Assembly (NCBI GenBank): GCA_007449985.2 | Contig: VIIQ02000141.1 | Span: 1-64,000, forward strand | Length of the DNA: 64,000 nucleotides | Reading direction: 5' to 3' | Source: Desmodesmus armatus | Taxonomy: Eukaryota > Chlorophyta > Chlorophyceae > Sphaeropleales > Scenedesmaceae | Part shown: positions 33,583 through 45,250 of the stretch, one piece after another | How the letters are laid out: every line of letters starts with the position of its first letter | How positions within the stretch are numbered: position 1 is the stretch's first letter | The notes under the pieces: generated by a model | Seen by the model: the letters and a program-made list of their open reading frames with translations, nothing else | Told to the model about the DNA's origin: nothing | The model's database searches: none | Position numbers and translations under genes: made by a program

Positions 33583-36500
33583 AAGGAAATGACTTGCGAC
33601 ACCTGCCTGAAAGGAGGGGCTGTGAGTGCCACTATAGACCCCCAACAGCATGGCGTCCTTACAGGGCGCAAGGCTACTGGAAGATAAGATGTAGTGCAAG
33701 TCAACATTGTTTACGTAATCACACCGAACCTGCCTTCATTATTCCCTGTTACAGCCCGGGACAATCAACAACTGCCAGAGGCGTTCATCGTGAACCCCAC
33801 CCCATGTGTCGTACCTTTCCGCCCTGCAGCCCATTGCCTCGCACCATTGTGGCCGTGCATCCATCAGCGAAGTCATTTTTGCTTGCAGCCCTCTCTTCAA
33901 CACATCTTGTGTCCTCTCCTGTCATGCAGCCCATTGCCTCGCACCACTGTGGCCGTGCGTCCATCAGTGAAGTGAGTGAGGAGGAGTTTATGGCTGACCT
34001 CATAGCATTCCTCAGCCACAGACGAGGCCGCTACATCGACAGGTCAAAGTTCCCTGACGCGGTGCTCAACGGAATGGCCCTGGACCTATTCGGGCTGTAC
34101 AAGGAGGTCGTCACGCGCGGCGGGTTCAGGTGGGCGCATCGCGGTCATCACCAAACAGGTTTTGGGAACAGGGATGCACCGGCATGTGTACTTGGTTTTG
34201 TTGGGTGTGTTGCTTGCTCTCAGCACCAGCAAGATAGGTGAGCTTGGTCAGGTTACATTGTCAGGTTCTGTGCTGAACCGGATGACATTGTCCGTTTCAG
34301 CACTGAACCTGACAATGCTAACCTGACCGAGTATGCCTGGCTTGTGGGTGTTAGAAGCAAGCTGCACCTGTAAACCAAACATACTTGTAGGTGCAAAGCA
34401 GCAGGAAAGGCACAAGGGTAGTGGTGGTGTCCTTTGCTGTACATCAAGGTCATCACACGTGCCGGGTTCAGGTGGGTGGATGACAGCTAGCTGCTGTTCC
34501 TGTTGGCAACAAACGGCCCGGGGAGCGAGATGCATCGACATGTGTGCCTGGCTGTGTTGGGTGCGTTACTTGCTTCTAGCACTAGCAAGATAGGTGAAGT
34601 TGGTCAAGTTCACGTTGTCTGGTTTAGTGCTAAACCGAACAACGTGAACCTGGCCGAGTGTGCCTGGCTTGTGGGTGTTGGAAGCAAGGTGCACCTGCAA
34701 ACCAGATACATACACTTGTAGGTGCAAAAGCAGCAGGAAAGGCACAAGGGTAGTGGTGATGGTGCCCTTTGCTTTACTAAGAGGTCGTCACACGTGTATC
34801 GTTCAGTTGGGGGGATGACGGCTAGGTACTGCTCCTGTTGGCAACAAACGGCCCGGGGGAGCGAGATGCATCGACATGTGTGCCTGGCTGTGTTGGGTGC
34901 GTTACTTGCTTCTAGCACTAGCAAGATAGGTGAAGTTGGTCAGGTTAACGTTGTCTGGTTTAGTGCTAAACCGGACAACGTGAACCCGGCCGAGTGTGCC
35001 TGGCTTGTGGGTGTTGTGGAAGCAAGATGCACATGCACATCAGGTACACTTGTAGGTGCAAAAGCAGCAGGAAAGGCACAAGGGTAGTGGTGATGGTGCC
35101 CTTTGCTCTACAAGGTGGTTGTCACACGCAGCTGGTTCAGGTGGGTGAATTGCTAGCTACTGCTCCTGTTGGTGACAACTTGTGGCCAGTGGCCTGGGGA
35201 GCGAGATGCACCAACATGTGTGCCTGGTTTGATCGGGCATGTTGCTTCCAGCAGCAACAAGATAGATAGGCTTGACCCGGTTTCCAATGTCTGGTGTCGG
35301 TGCTGTACCGGACAATGTGAACCTGCCCAAGGTTCATATTGTCAGGTTTAGTGCTGGACTGGACAATGGGAACCTGGCCAAGCGTACCTGGCTTGTGGGT
35401 GTTGGAAGCAAGATGCACCTGCAAATCAGATACGCTACTAGGTGCAAGAAACACTAGCAGCAGGAAAGGCACAACTGAAGTGTTTGAACTATGCAAGGAG
35501 GTCGTCATTCGCTGCGGGTTCAGGTGGGTGGGTGGCGCCCATCATTAGGCAGCTTGTTTGGAAGCGAGATGCACCGACATGTGTACCTGGTTTTGTTGAG
35601 TGTGTTGCTTGCTTCCAGCACCAACGAGATAGGTGACCTTGTTCAGGTTACATTGTCAGGTCCGTCGCTGTACCGGACAATGTGAACCTGCCTAAGGTTT
35701 ATATTGTCAGGTTTAGTGCTGTACCAGACAATGTGACCTGGGCAGGCTTACCTGGCTTGTGAGTGTTGGAAGCAAGATGCACCTGCAAATTAGATACATT
35801 TTCAGGTGCAGAAAAGGCACCAGCAGCATGAAAGGCTCACTCAAAGTTTTTGCGCTGTACAAGGAGGGGCTTCGTCACCCACGGCGGGTTCAGGTGCGTG
35901 ATGTGTGGCGCCAGAGAGGGATGGATGACGTAGAGTGCCAGGCCTTTGAGGGAGTGAGTGGGTGTGAGTGCACCGCAGTTGCCACGTCTCACTGTGGCCT
36001 CTGGTGTGCTTGAGGCACTCTAGGGGAGCAAGATACACAGGCGCGTGTACCTGGTCTTGGGTGTGTTGCTTGCTTCTAGCACATGCAAGCTAGTTGTTAT
36101 TATCCAGGTTAATCTTGTATCGCTTTGCACGTCACCGGACAATGTGAACGTTGTCAGGTTTTGTGCTACGCCAGACAGTATGAACCTGGCCAATTACACC
36201 TGGCTTGTGAGTGCTAGAAGCAAGATGCACCTGCAAACCTGATACCTGTGCAGGTGCAAAGGGCACTAGCAGCGCAAAGGCACAGTAGTTGTGTTCGCGC
36301 CCTCGCATTGGTGTTGGAATGTCTACAATGGAAGTGCTGTTGCTGTGAAGATTGCTTGGTGTAGATATGCATGTGATCTGTACTTGAACATGGGAGTCTT
36401 GTGGCACAGTCATGTCACGGGGTGTTGGGCTGTGGTTGAGTCCTCAGTGGAGGGTATGGCTCAAGTATGGAAGTGATTGCGTGTGGTTGATTTCATTGTG

Positions 36501-37313
36501 TGTGCAGGGCTGGCAACGGCATCAACTGGAAGGGCCAGGTATTTGGCCGCATGCGCAATTGGACGGCCAACAACAGGCAGACCGGTGTTGGCAACAGCCT
36601 CAAGAAGCACTACGCCAATTTCCTTTGGGAGTATGAGCAGGTGGGAAGGGTGGAACCTTGCGGCGGCCAGTTACAACTTGATATGGAGCATGTACATGTA
36701 GGCCCATCAGAGAGGGGGATTGTATGACAGACTTCATGGCGATTGTGTGCAACCTCCAATGCCCTGCTTCGCTACATTGTCCTGGTGCCAGAGTATCCAA
36801 ATAGATGCAGCCATGTGATTGTAGCTCATGGCCAGCACTCAGCTTGGTTCAAGACATTGAGCAAAGCCACAGCTCTTGCGCTTGGTCATGCCAGTGTGAG
36901 CAGCTTTTCTGACTGACACACGTGTGACTGACACACGGTGACGCAACCTCGTTCCCTGCTGCTGCTGTGCCCCTGTGCAGGCGCATCCTACTGACGTGGT
37001 GGTTGACCGCTGCACGCTGTGTGGGCGTGGTGAGGAGGGGGGAGCCACCGACTGGATCGCATGCGACGGCTGCAACAGCTGGGTGCACTTCAGCTGCGAC
37101 AAGCGCCCGGGGCTGGGCACGTTTGATGATTACGATAACGCAGAGCAGCCGCGCAGCTACACCTGCCCCAACTGTGCACGAAGTGCGGCGCGGCTGGCGC
37201 AGAAAGCTGTGGGTGGAGGGCAGCAGGTGGCTGCAGCAGCAGCTGTGGGGCGCAATGGCGAGCAGGCGGCAGCGGCAGGGGAGCTGCAGGAGCCGCAGCC
37301 AATGGAAACGTAA
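28641..37313 (+). CDS. ARID + PHD finger chromatin protein (PEAT-complex ARID-type)
   Basis: Twelve exons: 28641-28877, 29001-29142, 29557-29646, 29918-30084, 30542-30719, 30977-31107, 31581-31769, 32454-32612, 33107-33340, 33930-34129, 36508-36640, 36981-37313; 730 residues with unbroken phase. Exons 1-9 form an N-terminal region with repeated strand/helix patterns (FLYMSGPYSGLVDSIKG, NILFWSEDPSGLVAAHF). Exons 10-11 encode the ARID DNA-binding domain (EEEFMADLIAFL, DLFGLYKEVVTRGGF, NGINWKGQVF, SLKKHYANFLWEYE). Exon 12 encodes a C4HC3 PHD finger (CTLCG, CDGCNSWVHFSC, CPNC) and an Ala/Gln tail. The order of unknown region, ARID and PHD matches plant ARID4 (At3g43240), a subunit of the PEAT chromatin complex that links histone acetylation and silencing; PHD fingers often read histone H3 tails. 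The introns carry many partial copies of adjacent exons, annotated separately. Confidence 0.93.
30057..30400 (+). repeat. Three tandem copies of exon 4 end plus donor site
   Basis: The last 25-30 bases of exon 4 with its donor (ending GCAGCACAGGTGAG) occur at 30057-30089, again at 30199-30234 and at 30359-30393, together with about 110 bp of shared intron. This is a diverged tandem duplication of roughly 145-160 bp. The copies keep a usable-looking donor. Confidence 0.88.
31277..31304 (+). repeat. Copy of exon 6 end plus donor
   Basis: GCACTGCTGGTGCTGGAGGT from the exon 6/intron 6 junction (31089-31109) recurs here in the same orientation. A nearby GGAGCAGCAGTGCTGGGTGC segment is also repeated, at about 31115 and 31454. 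Confidence 0.85.
32005..32130. repeat. Fold-back element, 46-bp arms
   Basis: Left arm 32005-32050 (GGGGTATGTTGGCGTTTAGC onward) is nearly the reverse complement of right arm 32085-32130. The element lies in intron 7 of the ARID-PHD gene. It has the shape of a small MITE-like foldback; no target duplication was checked. Confidence 0.88.
32790..32970. repeat. Fold-back element, about 80-bp arms
   Basis: GAGGGAATATACTTTGTGCA near 32821 pairs with the reverse complement near 32938, and the pairing extends inward through GGCCGA at the centre and outward through GTATGGT. It lies in intron 8 of the ARID-PHD gene and is unrelated in sequence to the element at 32005. Confidence 0.85.
33430..33513 (+). 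repeat. Duplicated exon 9 segment that keeps frame
   Basis: This 84-bp segment copies the last third of exon 9 (LPVDGISGSL, then NPLAVPADP) and keeps an AG before it and GTGAGT after it. It is open and exactly 28 codons, so it could be spliced between exons 9 and 10 without changing phase. It may be an alternative exon or a decaying copy. Confidence 0.85.
33548..33580. repeat. Run of 33 G
   Basis: An uninterrupted poly-G tract in intron 9 of the ARID-PHD gene. Shorter G runs flank the duplicated exon at 33365-33379 and 33394-33403. Confidence 0.95.
33824..33873 (+). repeat. Copy of exon 10 start plus acceptor
   Basis: GCAGCCCATTGCCTCGCACC and the following 25 bp duplicate the intron 9 acceptor and first 40 bases of exon 10 (33926-33970), about 102 bp upstream. 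The copy loses similarity just after ISEV. Confidence 0.88.
34130..36250 (+). repeat. Intronic array of about five or six exon-10-derived units
   Basis: Most of the 2.4-kb intron 10 consists of diverged units of roughly 330-460 bp. Each begins with a copy of the exon 10 end and donor (GTCACACG, then GGTTCAGGTGGG, near 34445, 34787, 35113, 35496 and 35862). It continues through an ATGCA(T/C)CGACATGTG segment and a palindromic hairpin (TCTGGTTTAGTGCTAAACCG-type). The units near 34527 and 34860 are almost identical. Confidence 0.88.
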
Positions 37314-38265
37314 CTGTGGTGATGCTGGTGGTTTTACAGATTGTGTGGAGCTTGGCTGTTCTCTTGCAAAGCAGAGGCTATGCTGTGGCGGTGTGCTATG
37401 TGTAGAGCTTATCCAGGTCATACCATTGGTCAAGAACCTTACAGCAGTTGGTATCTGTTGCAGATCTTTTGCAGGGCAGTTGACTTGCATCGCTGATGCG
37501 GGCGGGCACGTATACACCCAAATTGTGACACGTTGGATTCACAGATTTCAGTTCAATATTTGCGCTTGCGCCTGTCAGTACAACATCCAGCATGGTGTTG
37601 CGCCTCATGCCGCTACGGCCGCCCTTATGCCGCTAGGGAGACATGATTTACATCATAGGCTTCGCAACTTGCAGAGCTCACACACAGCTGGGTGGCAGCA
37701 GAAGGGCAGCAACTGGCCAGTCACCTTCATGTCACAGTGAGCCAAGGGTTGGAGGCCCCGAAGCTCGTCTAGCTTCAGCTGCACATGCATATGCATCACT
37801 ATCATAGTGAATGATTCGCTGGTTTCCGTTGACAGACACGCCAGCTTCAGCCTCTGCGATCTTACTACAACAGCTGGGTGGCATGTGAGCGACCGTCAGC
37901 TCTGCAAGCCCGGCCGATAAGCTGACACCTGCTTAGCCTGCACTGCTTCAAAAGCCACGCCTGACTCCTGGAGCGTTGGGTGACTGTTCTCTTGCGTCAT
38001 TGTATGCTTCAAAACATGAACCTTGCAGTCTTGACCCCAGACAAACTCAAGTAGGGCACCAAAGGTCAATCCGACATGGACATGAGGCAACCAGCGACGC
38101 TTTACACTACAGTCAGTAATTGGGGGGCGGAGTCGTGACCTCGGCACTAGGCAGCGAACCAAGGGCTCATGAGGGTGCCCACAGGGCCTTCAACGTACCC
38201 CAGTCTCTCAGGTCAAGGATAAGGTTACATGGCCAGCAGCTTGTCAGGTTAAACTTCAGGCTTGG
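37314..38265. other. Convergent intergenic region
   Basis: 950 bp between the ARID-PHD stop and the PRXL2-like stop. It holds the two 3' UTRs; nothing else is recognised. Confidence 0.5.
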
Positions 38266-39518
38266 CTAGCTCATTGCCTTCTTAGCTGCGTCAATGACAT
38301 CTTGCGTGGGAGGGAACTCCCCGAATGTCGTCTCAGGGTGCATGTAGGCCACACCACCCTGGCCCTGCTTCACCACCAGCAGTCCACCCAGTATGGATGC
38401 TTCACCGTTGAGGTTGCTGTCCTTCACGTTGCGCCTGGTCAGCAGCAAGTGCAGGACAACAGACAGACTGTTTTGTGGGTTACCAAGGGGGGGGGGGGGG
38501 GCAAACTTCCACCAGCTGGCCGCGCACACAGCAACCAGGCCGAGGCAACCCAACTGCAGGGGGCCTGAGGCAAAGCTTCACCAGTGAGGTACGCCTGACA
38601 CCCCGATCCCTAACAGACAGAATTCGAATGGCTGATGATGTCATGCTGTCCATGGTGCAGTGCAGTGGCCTGCCGTATGAACCCAGTCGATGTGCAGGCT
38701 GCATTGCATGTGTGCTGAACTGGCAGCACATGTCCACCTGTCTGCCTGAACATTAGGTATGCTCTGCATCATGTGCCGGGGAGAGTCCAAACACCAACAG
38801 CGAACAGCATGCTCACCGTGCTGCCAGTATCCTGCTCCATACTGCGCTGAAAGGGTTCAGGAGCGCCAGGTTGCTGCCTGTGCGCACTGCACCGTCACCA
38901 AACACCTGGTGCACACCACATGCAACAGCAAAGCAAATATGCCTCAACTTGTCAACACATTCAGCGGTGTCGTACGCGTGTGTTGCCAGCAAGATGATTC
39001 TTGGCCTTCTTTGCGTCAAACAGCCTGAAGCAGGGGTTACCACTGTGCTTGATTGCCGTTCCCTGTAGGCCGGTAAGACTATGAGCCAGCAACTTGGTAT
39101 AAACCACAAGCACACACCCAGGTGCCAGCCAGTGTGAGCGCCCTCTCGCCCTCTTCACCATACAGCCCACCAGATGTGAGCTACCTCCACCAACAATCCT
39201 GAATAGGTTTGCAAGTGTGGAACACTGGTGTGCCACGCACCTTGTAAAAGGCCTTGTCAACGTCATGGTAAATCTCTCCACCCCAATACTCCGGCACAAA
39301 CGCCTCAATCTGCAGCACACCAACAGACATACCCAAGACTAAAGTCCAGCAAGCTGCCGCAACACATGCTGTGCTCGCATGCATGCACCATCTGTCTGCG
39401 GCATGCGCACTTCTCAGAAAACACACTTGCAACCAGTGGGTCGCAGCTGTGGGGTCACCATGGCTGTGCACAGCGTCCTGAGCAGGTTTTCAAGCGTTTG
39501 CAGCACACAGCAGAGCAA

Positions 39519-39556
<38 letters not shown>

Positions 39557-40256
39557 AGGGCTTGGTGGCACACAGCACCACAACCAGAGCACAGACTGTC
39601 ACGACACGCCAACAAAACCTATTGCGCAGCATGCTTCTATTGTCTGGCTTACTGAGACCGCTTGCAGTGCTGTTGGGATATGCCAGGCACAGCCAGCTTA
39701 CCTCCCTGTCAATCCATTCGTGCACCACACACACCACCTTGAGGCCCAGAGCCTCTAGAGCAGCACGCTCAGCCCACAGCTTCTGAGCCTCATCACGGCA
39801 CAACACACTGCACAGACAGACAAGCAGGAATAATGTGTCGTTTTTTTGCATTACCTTACTGATTGGCCATGTGGGCCGTAACAGACACTGCATAGGTAGC
39901 AGGACAAGACAGGTGGCGTCACCCCAGGTGACAGGTGGCATGCATGAGTGCTTGCTGAAGGTGTCCTGTGTTTGACTCAACTACTTGGTATCTTTCAGTC
40001 TCAGATGTTACCACAGAGCAAGGTAATACGTTTTGAGCAGAAGAGGTGTGCACAACAGCATACATATGTACAGGTTGACAGGGCGTTGCACACCGCATCC
40101 CCTGAGGAGGTCCCCTCACCAGCCAGGCCTTCTGATGCAGTAGATGAACACAGGGCTGGACTCCCACAGACTCTTTGCTTGTAACTCTGTTCCATCTTTG
40201 CTCTTCAACGTTGCCGTGTCGATGCTGCTGAGAGGGGGCAGTTTTGCTGACTTCAT
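38266..40256 (-). CDS. Peroxiredoxin-like 2 (FAM213/AhpC-TSA_2) thioredoxin-fold protein
   Basis: Exons on the minus strand: 40256-40120, 39807-39702, 39309-39241, 38877-38817, 38434-38266. The start MKSAKLPPLSSID leads into ELQAKSLWESSPVFIYCIRR and then PGCVLCRDEA, whose CVLC is the redox CxxC of this family; its first Cys codon is split by intron 1. Then come GLKVVCVVHEWIDREV, FVPEYWGGEIYHDVDKAFYK, ALLNPFSAVWSRILA, GEASILGGLLVVKQG and FGEFPPTQDVIDAAKKA, all in family order. Members have a thioredoxin fold and antioxidant or lipid-related redox roles; no targeting peptide is obvious. A short piece is missing between exons 3 and 4: IVGGG is encoded near 39185-39198, but its phase does not close by one base. 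About 190-200 residues in total. Confidence 0.85.
39518..39557. repeat. (CTG)n repeat in intron 2 of PRXL2-like gene
   Basis: About 12-13 CTG units, intronic because they lie between the exon ending at 39702 and the exon starting at 39309 on the minus strand. Confidence 0.93.
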
Positions 40257-40875
40257 GCTGCAGTGCTGTGGGTGAGTGACCTGTCCTTGCTGACTACCCT
40301 GCTGATCGCGCGTTGGGCTGATGAATTAGTCAGGGAGTCGATTGCGCCTTCTTAAACGACAACCGAGCAACTCAGCAAGCCACACGTCAGCTGGTGGGTG
40401 GTGTGGTGGCAAATCCGTGCAAAGCCGAAGGAGCACGCAACGAGCCTCGTAACATAGTATGCAGATGTGAAAGTAAAGCATCAAACTTCTGCGAGGCTTT
40501 TGGTGGCATTGCGTTACAACAATTGGCTGTTTGAACACAACAGCTGTCAGTCACCAATGCAAGGATGTGGGTGACCATGTGTGTAAGGGTTCTCTTCTTC
40601 AGAGAAACTGCCCTGTTGAAGCTTGGGCATGCATACATGCACGTCTGCACCCCTCTCTCTCAAAAATAAATACGGATCCACAGCTGCTGCCTGCACCTGC
40701 AGGTGCCCACTGGGGCTGATAACCACACCCACACAAACACTGATACAACCGACAACATGGAAAAAGAATATGTCAATGTCCTGCGACCTGCTTGAAGCCC
40801 TCTCAAACCTGCATTCATGAAGTGCCATGCAAGGTATCATAACATAAGAACAGCACCGGCCAAACCATGCGCAAA
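40257..40875. promoter_or_regulatory. Intergenic between tandem minus-strand genes
   Basis: 619 bp containing the 3' UTR of the EF-hand gene and the promoter of the PRXL2-like gene. No element is recognised with confidence. Confidence 0.4.
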
Positions 40876-43800
40876 TTACTGTGAGGCTTCTGCAGCCTCT
40901 TTCTGCTCCTTCCTTGGCCTGCGGCCCAAGTACCACTCCGCAAAGTCAGCAAACTGGATGTAGCCAGAAGAAGTATCATCCAGGATACGCACAGCCTCCT
41001 TCGCCTCGACTTCACTGATGTCAGTGCCCAGCTGGGAGCTGCACAGGACAGGGGGTGTGGCAGCAGCAGCAGCAGCAGCACACAGAAGTTGCCGCATCAG
41101 GTAGCAGTAATGCTTTTGAGGGGTGGCACCCAGCATCCCTTCCCAACCAGACGCAACACAGCCCCCTCCCCTCTCCTCCTCCCCTCACTAGATTCCGAGG
41201 GGGGGGGGGGGGGCTCCCACCCATAATCCCTTGCCCAGTTAGCCCGCACCACAGCCAGACGCAGCACGGCAGGCATTTCTCCCCCTCCCTCCCCCCCCCT
41301 CCCCTCCCCCCTCCCATGGGCCAAGGTCCTCAGGCTCATACTCACCACAGGGTGCGCAGCTCTGACTGCTCCAGCTGTCCATCCTCGTTCACGTCAAACC
41401 TGCTGAACACCATGGCTATGTCAGCAGCCTGTGCCTCAGTGAGGCCGTACTTCTCAGGCACAAAGCCATACACCTCCTCAGCACGCTGAAGGGTCAGCAG
41501 CGCTGACAGGTTGGCAAGGCTGTTGCCCTTCAGGGAGCCATCAGAGCCAAGCACCTGAGGGAGGGGGGGAGGGGGAACGGGGGACGCGGGGAGGGGGGGG
41601 GGGGGGGGGGGGAGGAGTGCCGTCAAGCAGTAGTTTGCATGCATGTTGCCCTTCAGGGAACCGGCAGTGTGCATGCATGCTCATTATCGATAGGGTGCAT
41701 GCGCTCTGTAGCAGGACAAAACAGGTGTGCATTCAAAGCACTAGTATCAGCAATAATAGACGGTTCTCACAGGAAAAGCAGCAACCTCCACATGCCGGAA
41801 ACCTGCCAGGCATTGAGCAGGGCATGTGTGTATATCACACCACACATGTCTGATAGTGCGACGCGGACCCTGATCTCCCCTGTGATGACGATCCTTTTGC
41901 CAGTGTGACATATAGGAGAGTCAATGTAGTGGGTCCCAATGCCCTGGTGGTGCCCGTCCTGACTAGGTGATGCACCACACCTGTGGGGTCCGCCCCCCCC
42001 CCCCTCCTCTCCACCCTCCTCACTCCTCTCCCCCCTCTCACTTCGACTCCCCCTTCCTCCACCCTCACTCCTCACCCCCCTCACTTCCCATCCCCCCTCG
42101 CCCCCTCCCCCGCCCCCCCCCCCCCCCGCTCCTCACCTGCAGCTGCTCTCCAATCTGCTCCAGTGTCTGTATGACCTTGAGTGTGTTGGCCACCAGCACA
42201 GCACTGGGGAACAGCTTGGGCTGATCAGGGCCAGCCAGCTCACGCACAGCAGCAAGCAGCACATCTGCACAGCAGCAGCAACAGCAGCAGGCACTCACTC
42301 AGAGCACAGCAACACACACGGTCGAATGCACGTTCTCTTTCCTACATATGCTGCATCACACCCAGTCGTGTCCTGATGGCAGCCATCAGCTCCCATTGCA
42401 GTCGGTGAGTAGCTGACTGAATGTGTTGGGGCTTACCTGTGTCTGTTGAGTAGCGCTTTGCTGCCACACTGATGCTGGCAAGGGCAGTCACCTGGAACAC
42501 TGCCTGAAGCACCGATAGCAGCACAGCGCATGAGGAGGGGGGGGGGGGTGCCTCAGAGGACAAGCCAAGCCAGGATAAGTCTTGACGGCCAGGATACGTC
42601 TTCACACCCTTGCCTGATGACAACAGCTTTGTATTACACAAACACGCATGTGTCCTCTCACAACCAACAAAGCCTGAATGAATAGCACAACAGGGCATCA
42701 GTAAGATCCTCCTTGAATGCACCACAGTCTGCCAGTTGCTAGCTAAGCACAGCAGGGGATGATGGAATGCCCTGGGGCTAAGCACACTGACAATTTCCAC
42801 CAGCTGCAGTCTATACTGGACCACAAGTCAAAATTTCCAGTCTACACCGAACCCCAAGGGTCCCACCCCACCTGCAGGAAGTAGTAGCATGCCAGGAAGT
42901 AGCCTATGAGGCTGAACACAATGCTGCCAGGGAAGTTGGCCTCACTGCTGGCACGACCAATGTAGAACCCACCTGGGGGCACACACGCACACAGACAACA
43001 ACAGTCAACAGACACGGCAACATCCAGACTCACAATAAGATTTGGAAGCAACAAAAGTCCCTGGTTAACTTCTGCTGTCAGCCTGTGGTGAGACAGCAGC
43101 CCTGCGGGTGCTGTGGTGAGACAGCTGTCACTCTCACCAACTCTAAGCATCACGCAGCTACTGTTCGAGAAAGCATGTGGCCCAACACTGGTTGCTGCTG
43201 CCATCAACGACTACAAAAATCAACTTCAAGAACAGGCCAAGCTGCTGTGGACAGAGTGTGCTGTGACACCCTGTCCACACCAAAGGTGGTGCTGGGGCCA
43301 GCTGCTGTGCTGTGCTCTATCAAGAGAGGGCTGCAGCAGCTGCTTTGTCTGCAACATGTATCATCCAGCCGTCCTGTTGCTGTTTTACCTCCACATGCCA
43401 CGAAGTCCAGCAGCGTCTGCAGCAGCAGCCCTTGGAATGTTTTCATGCGCCGCTCCACCAGTAGGGCTTTCAGCTTTTCTGGGTCTTGTGCACCCAGCTC
43501 TGACCAAGCCTTCAGCACGTTCTGCATACATGCAAACACGCAGGGGAACAAAACAGCGACAAAGCCATATGGTGCTTGAAGCAAACACAACACCGACCAG
43601 ACAGCCACAGGTGTGGTGCACCGCAACTGCAAAGCACTGCAAAGAAAGCTCTACACAAAATCCAGGCTTTGATCTATGCATGTGCTGCTTTCAATTCTAC
43701 TTCCCAAACAGGAACATTTGCACACACATGCAGCTGATGTCAGCGGCGTGTGTGGTGATGTCGCCCCCACCCCACAAACCTTGGCCTTGGCTGGCGTGAG

Positions 43801-44042
43801 CCCGCCTTCTGCAGCTCCTCCACCATCTTCTCAAAGCGGTTTGAAAGAGTACCAGTGCCCCTGTCTGGCTTCCTATCCTCTCCTGGCTCTTGCTGCTGGT
43901 TTTTGTCACCATCTGGTGTAGCAAGGACTATACAAGGTCGCTGAAGCCTGATGCGCGGCAGCCTTGCTGCTGGGAGTGTTCTACTTTTGCAGGTCCGACT
44001 GCTTGTGATGTTTCTCGCTTTGTTCTGCATTTGGGTCTGCAT
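40876..44042 (-). CDS. Plastid-targeted membrane protein with C-terminal EF-hands
   Basis: Eight exons on the minus strand: 44042-43780, 43521-43389, 42972-42872, 42503-42437, 42264-42137, 41958-41803, 41554-41346, 41038-40876; about 406 residues if one base is restored. The basic Ser/Thr/Arg-rich N-terminus (ITSSRTCKSRTLPAARLPR) looks like a chloroplast transit peptide. A helical region follows (NVLKAWSELGAQDPEKLKAL), then a membrane span (IVFSLIGYFLACYYFLQ) and a second weaker hydrophobic stretch. The C-terminus has a canonical EF-hand loop (DVNEDGQLEQSE) and a second degenerate one (DDTSSGYIQFADF), suggesting calcium binding. Exon 1 changes frame at about 43801: the downstream phase requires a fourth G in GCGGG, giving GLTPAKAK. 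The exon 6 donor (CAG|GTTTCC) is weak. I do not recognise a named family. Confidence 0.75.
41612..41672 (-). repeat. Copy of exon 7 start in intron 6 of EF-hand gene
   Basis: On the minus strand GGTTCCCTGAAGGGCAACAT repeats the start of exon 7 (GSLKGNSLANLSALL) as GSLKGNMHAN, followed by LTALL. It lies about 60 bp upstream of the real exon, beyond a poly-G run. Confidence 0.7.
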
Positions 44043-45250
44043 TTTCAGACGATCTTTTTTGGGGATTGGTGGAGCGTTGATAGGAGCTGAACTTGTCGTA
44101 ACGTTGTAGATCCAAGCTGGTGCGCCGGGACAGTGAGCTCATAGAGCCCTGTGACCGTGGTCAACCATGAGTAACCCTTGGTTGACTTTCGTCAGCCACG
44201 TTGCCTCTGTCGATGTGCAATGTACTAGTTACATGACTCCGTTTTACACAAATATTGCATTGCCTCGATGATAGCTGCACCAACATGTGACCCACAGCCT
44301 GCCAGCCTGGCTGCGGTTCCTACTGTTGTTACCAGCTGCGCAGGAGGTTGGAACGCGTGTTTGCTTTGTTAAACCTGTAACCTGGAAACCAACGTGCAAG
44401 TACGTGGAATGGGGATGTGTCCAGGATGTCGGAGGGGAGTCCCACCTCATATCACAAAGATAGCCTTTGCTCATAGCTAGCTAGAGGTGCCCTATAACAC
44501 AGCCGGCTGGGAGTGTTTGTAAAGCCTGGCCGGGGTTTCAGATGGTAAGATATCTGTAGTCATTGCTGCAGGGGCTGATAGATGTGCAGCTCTGGTCATG
44601 CCCGACTACCGTACTGGTCGTGCCCTACGTATAGCCAACACCAGAATTGGCACCCACCACGCTGTTCTTACAACCCAACTTTCCCCACACACCTGATCAG
44701 CCCCAATGCATGCCAGCAAGAAGATAGTGTACAGTATGATACAAACAGCCGGAAGCATGCTGCTTGCACAGCAGGACGCTCCCTCAGTTGATGGCTGCGT
44801 AGATGCTGCCAGCACAACACCACTGCCCCCAGCTTGCAGCGTAGTGCGCAACACACATGCGTAGACACAGGGAGTGCATCCAGCCAATGCATCAACCATC
44901 CAAGTGTGTTTGTGTGCCTGATAAAATTGCTTGCATGTGACTTGCATACATGCTAGCTTCACAGTGTGCTCTACGGCATGCTGACACACTCGCCCCCAGG
45001 GCAACACAACCAAAGCACCCGCCTTGCAAGGTGCAGACACGCTTGCGGCTTGTTGGCTGTCACAGGCCAAACACAACCCTGTATGTGTCTTGGTGGACTA
45101 CGGCAGTTTTGTGCACGTGCAGTATAACCCCTACACATCTCGCCATACGTCGCCACAAGCACATCCTTGGGCAGCAACTCGCAAATTGGTGTATTGCCTT
45201 CATGCATGCTGTGCCAGTAGCTTTCATGCTGCTGGTGCTGCCAGTGCCAC
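44043..45250. other. Intergenic between ETF alpha and EF-hand gene
   Basis: 1.2 kb between tandem minus-strand genes. Frames here have no recognisable content. It should carry the ETF alpha 3' UTR and the EF-hand gene promoter. Confidence 0.5.

Noticed and set aside
37975..38200. Short minus-strand frame in the convergent spacer
   Set aside because: No similarity, no splice logic and no codon pattern resembling the neighbouring genes.
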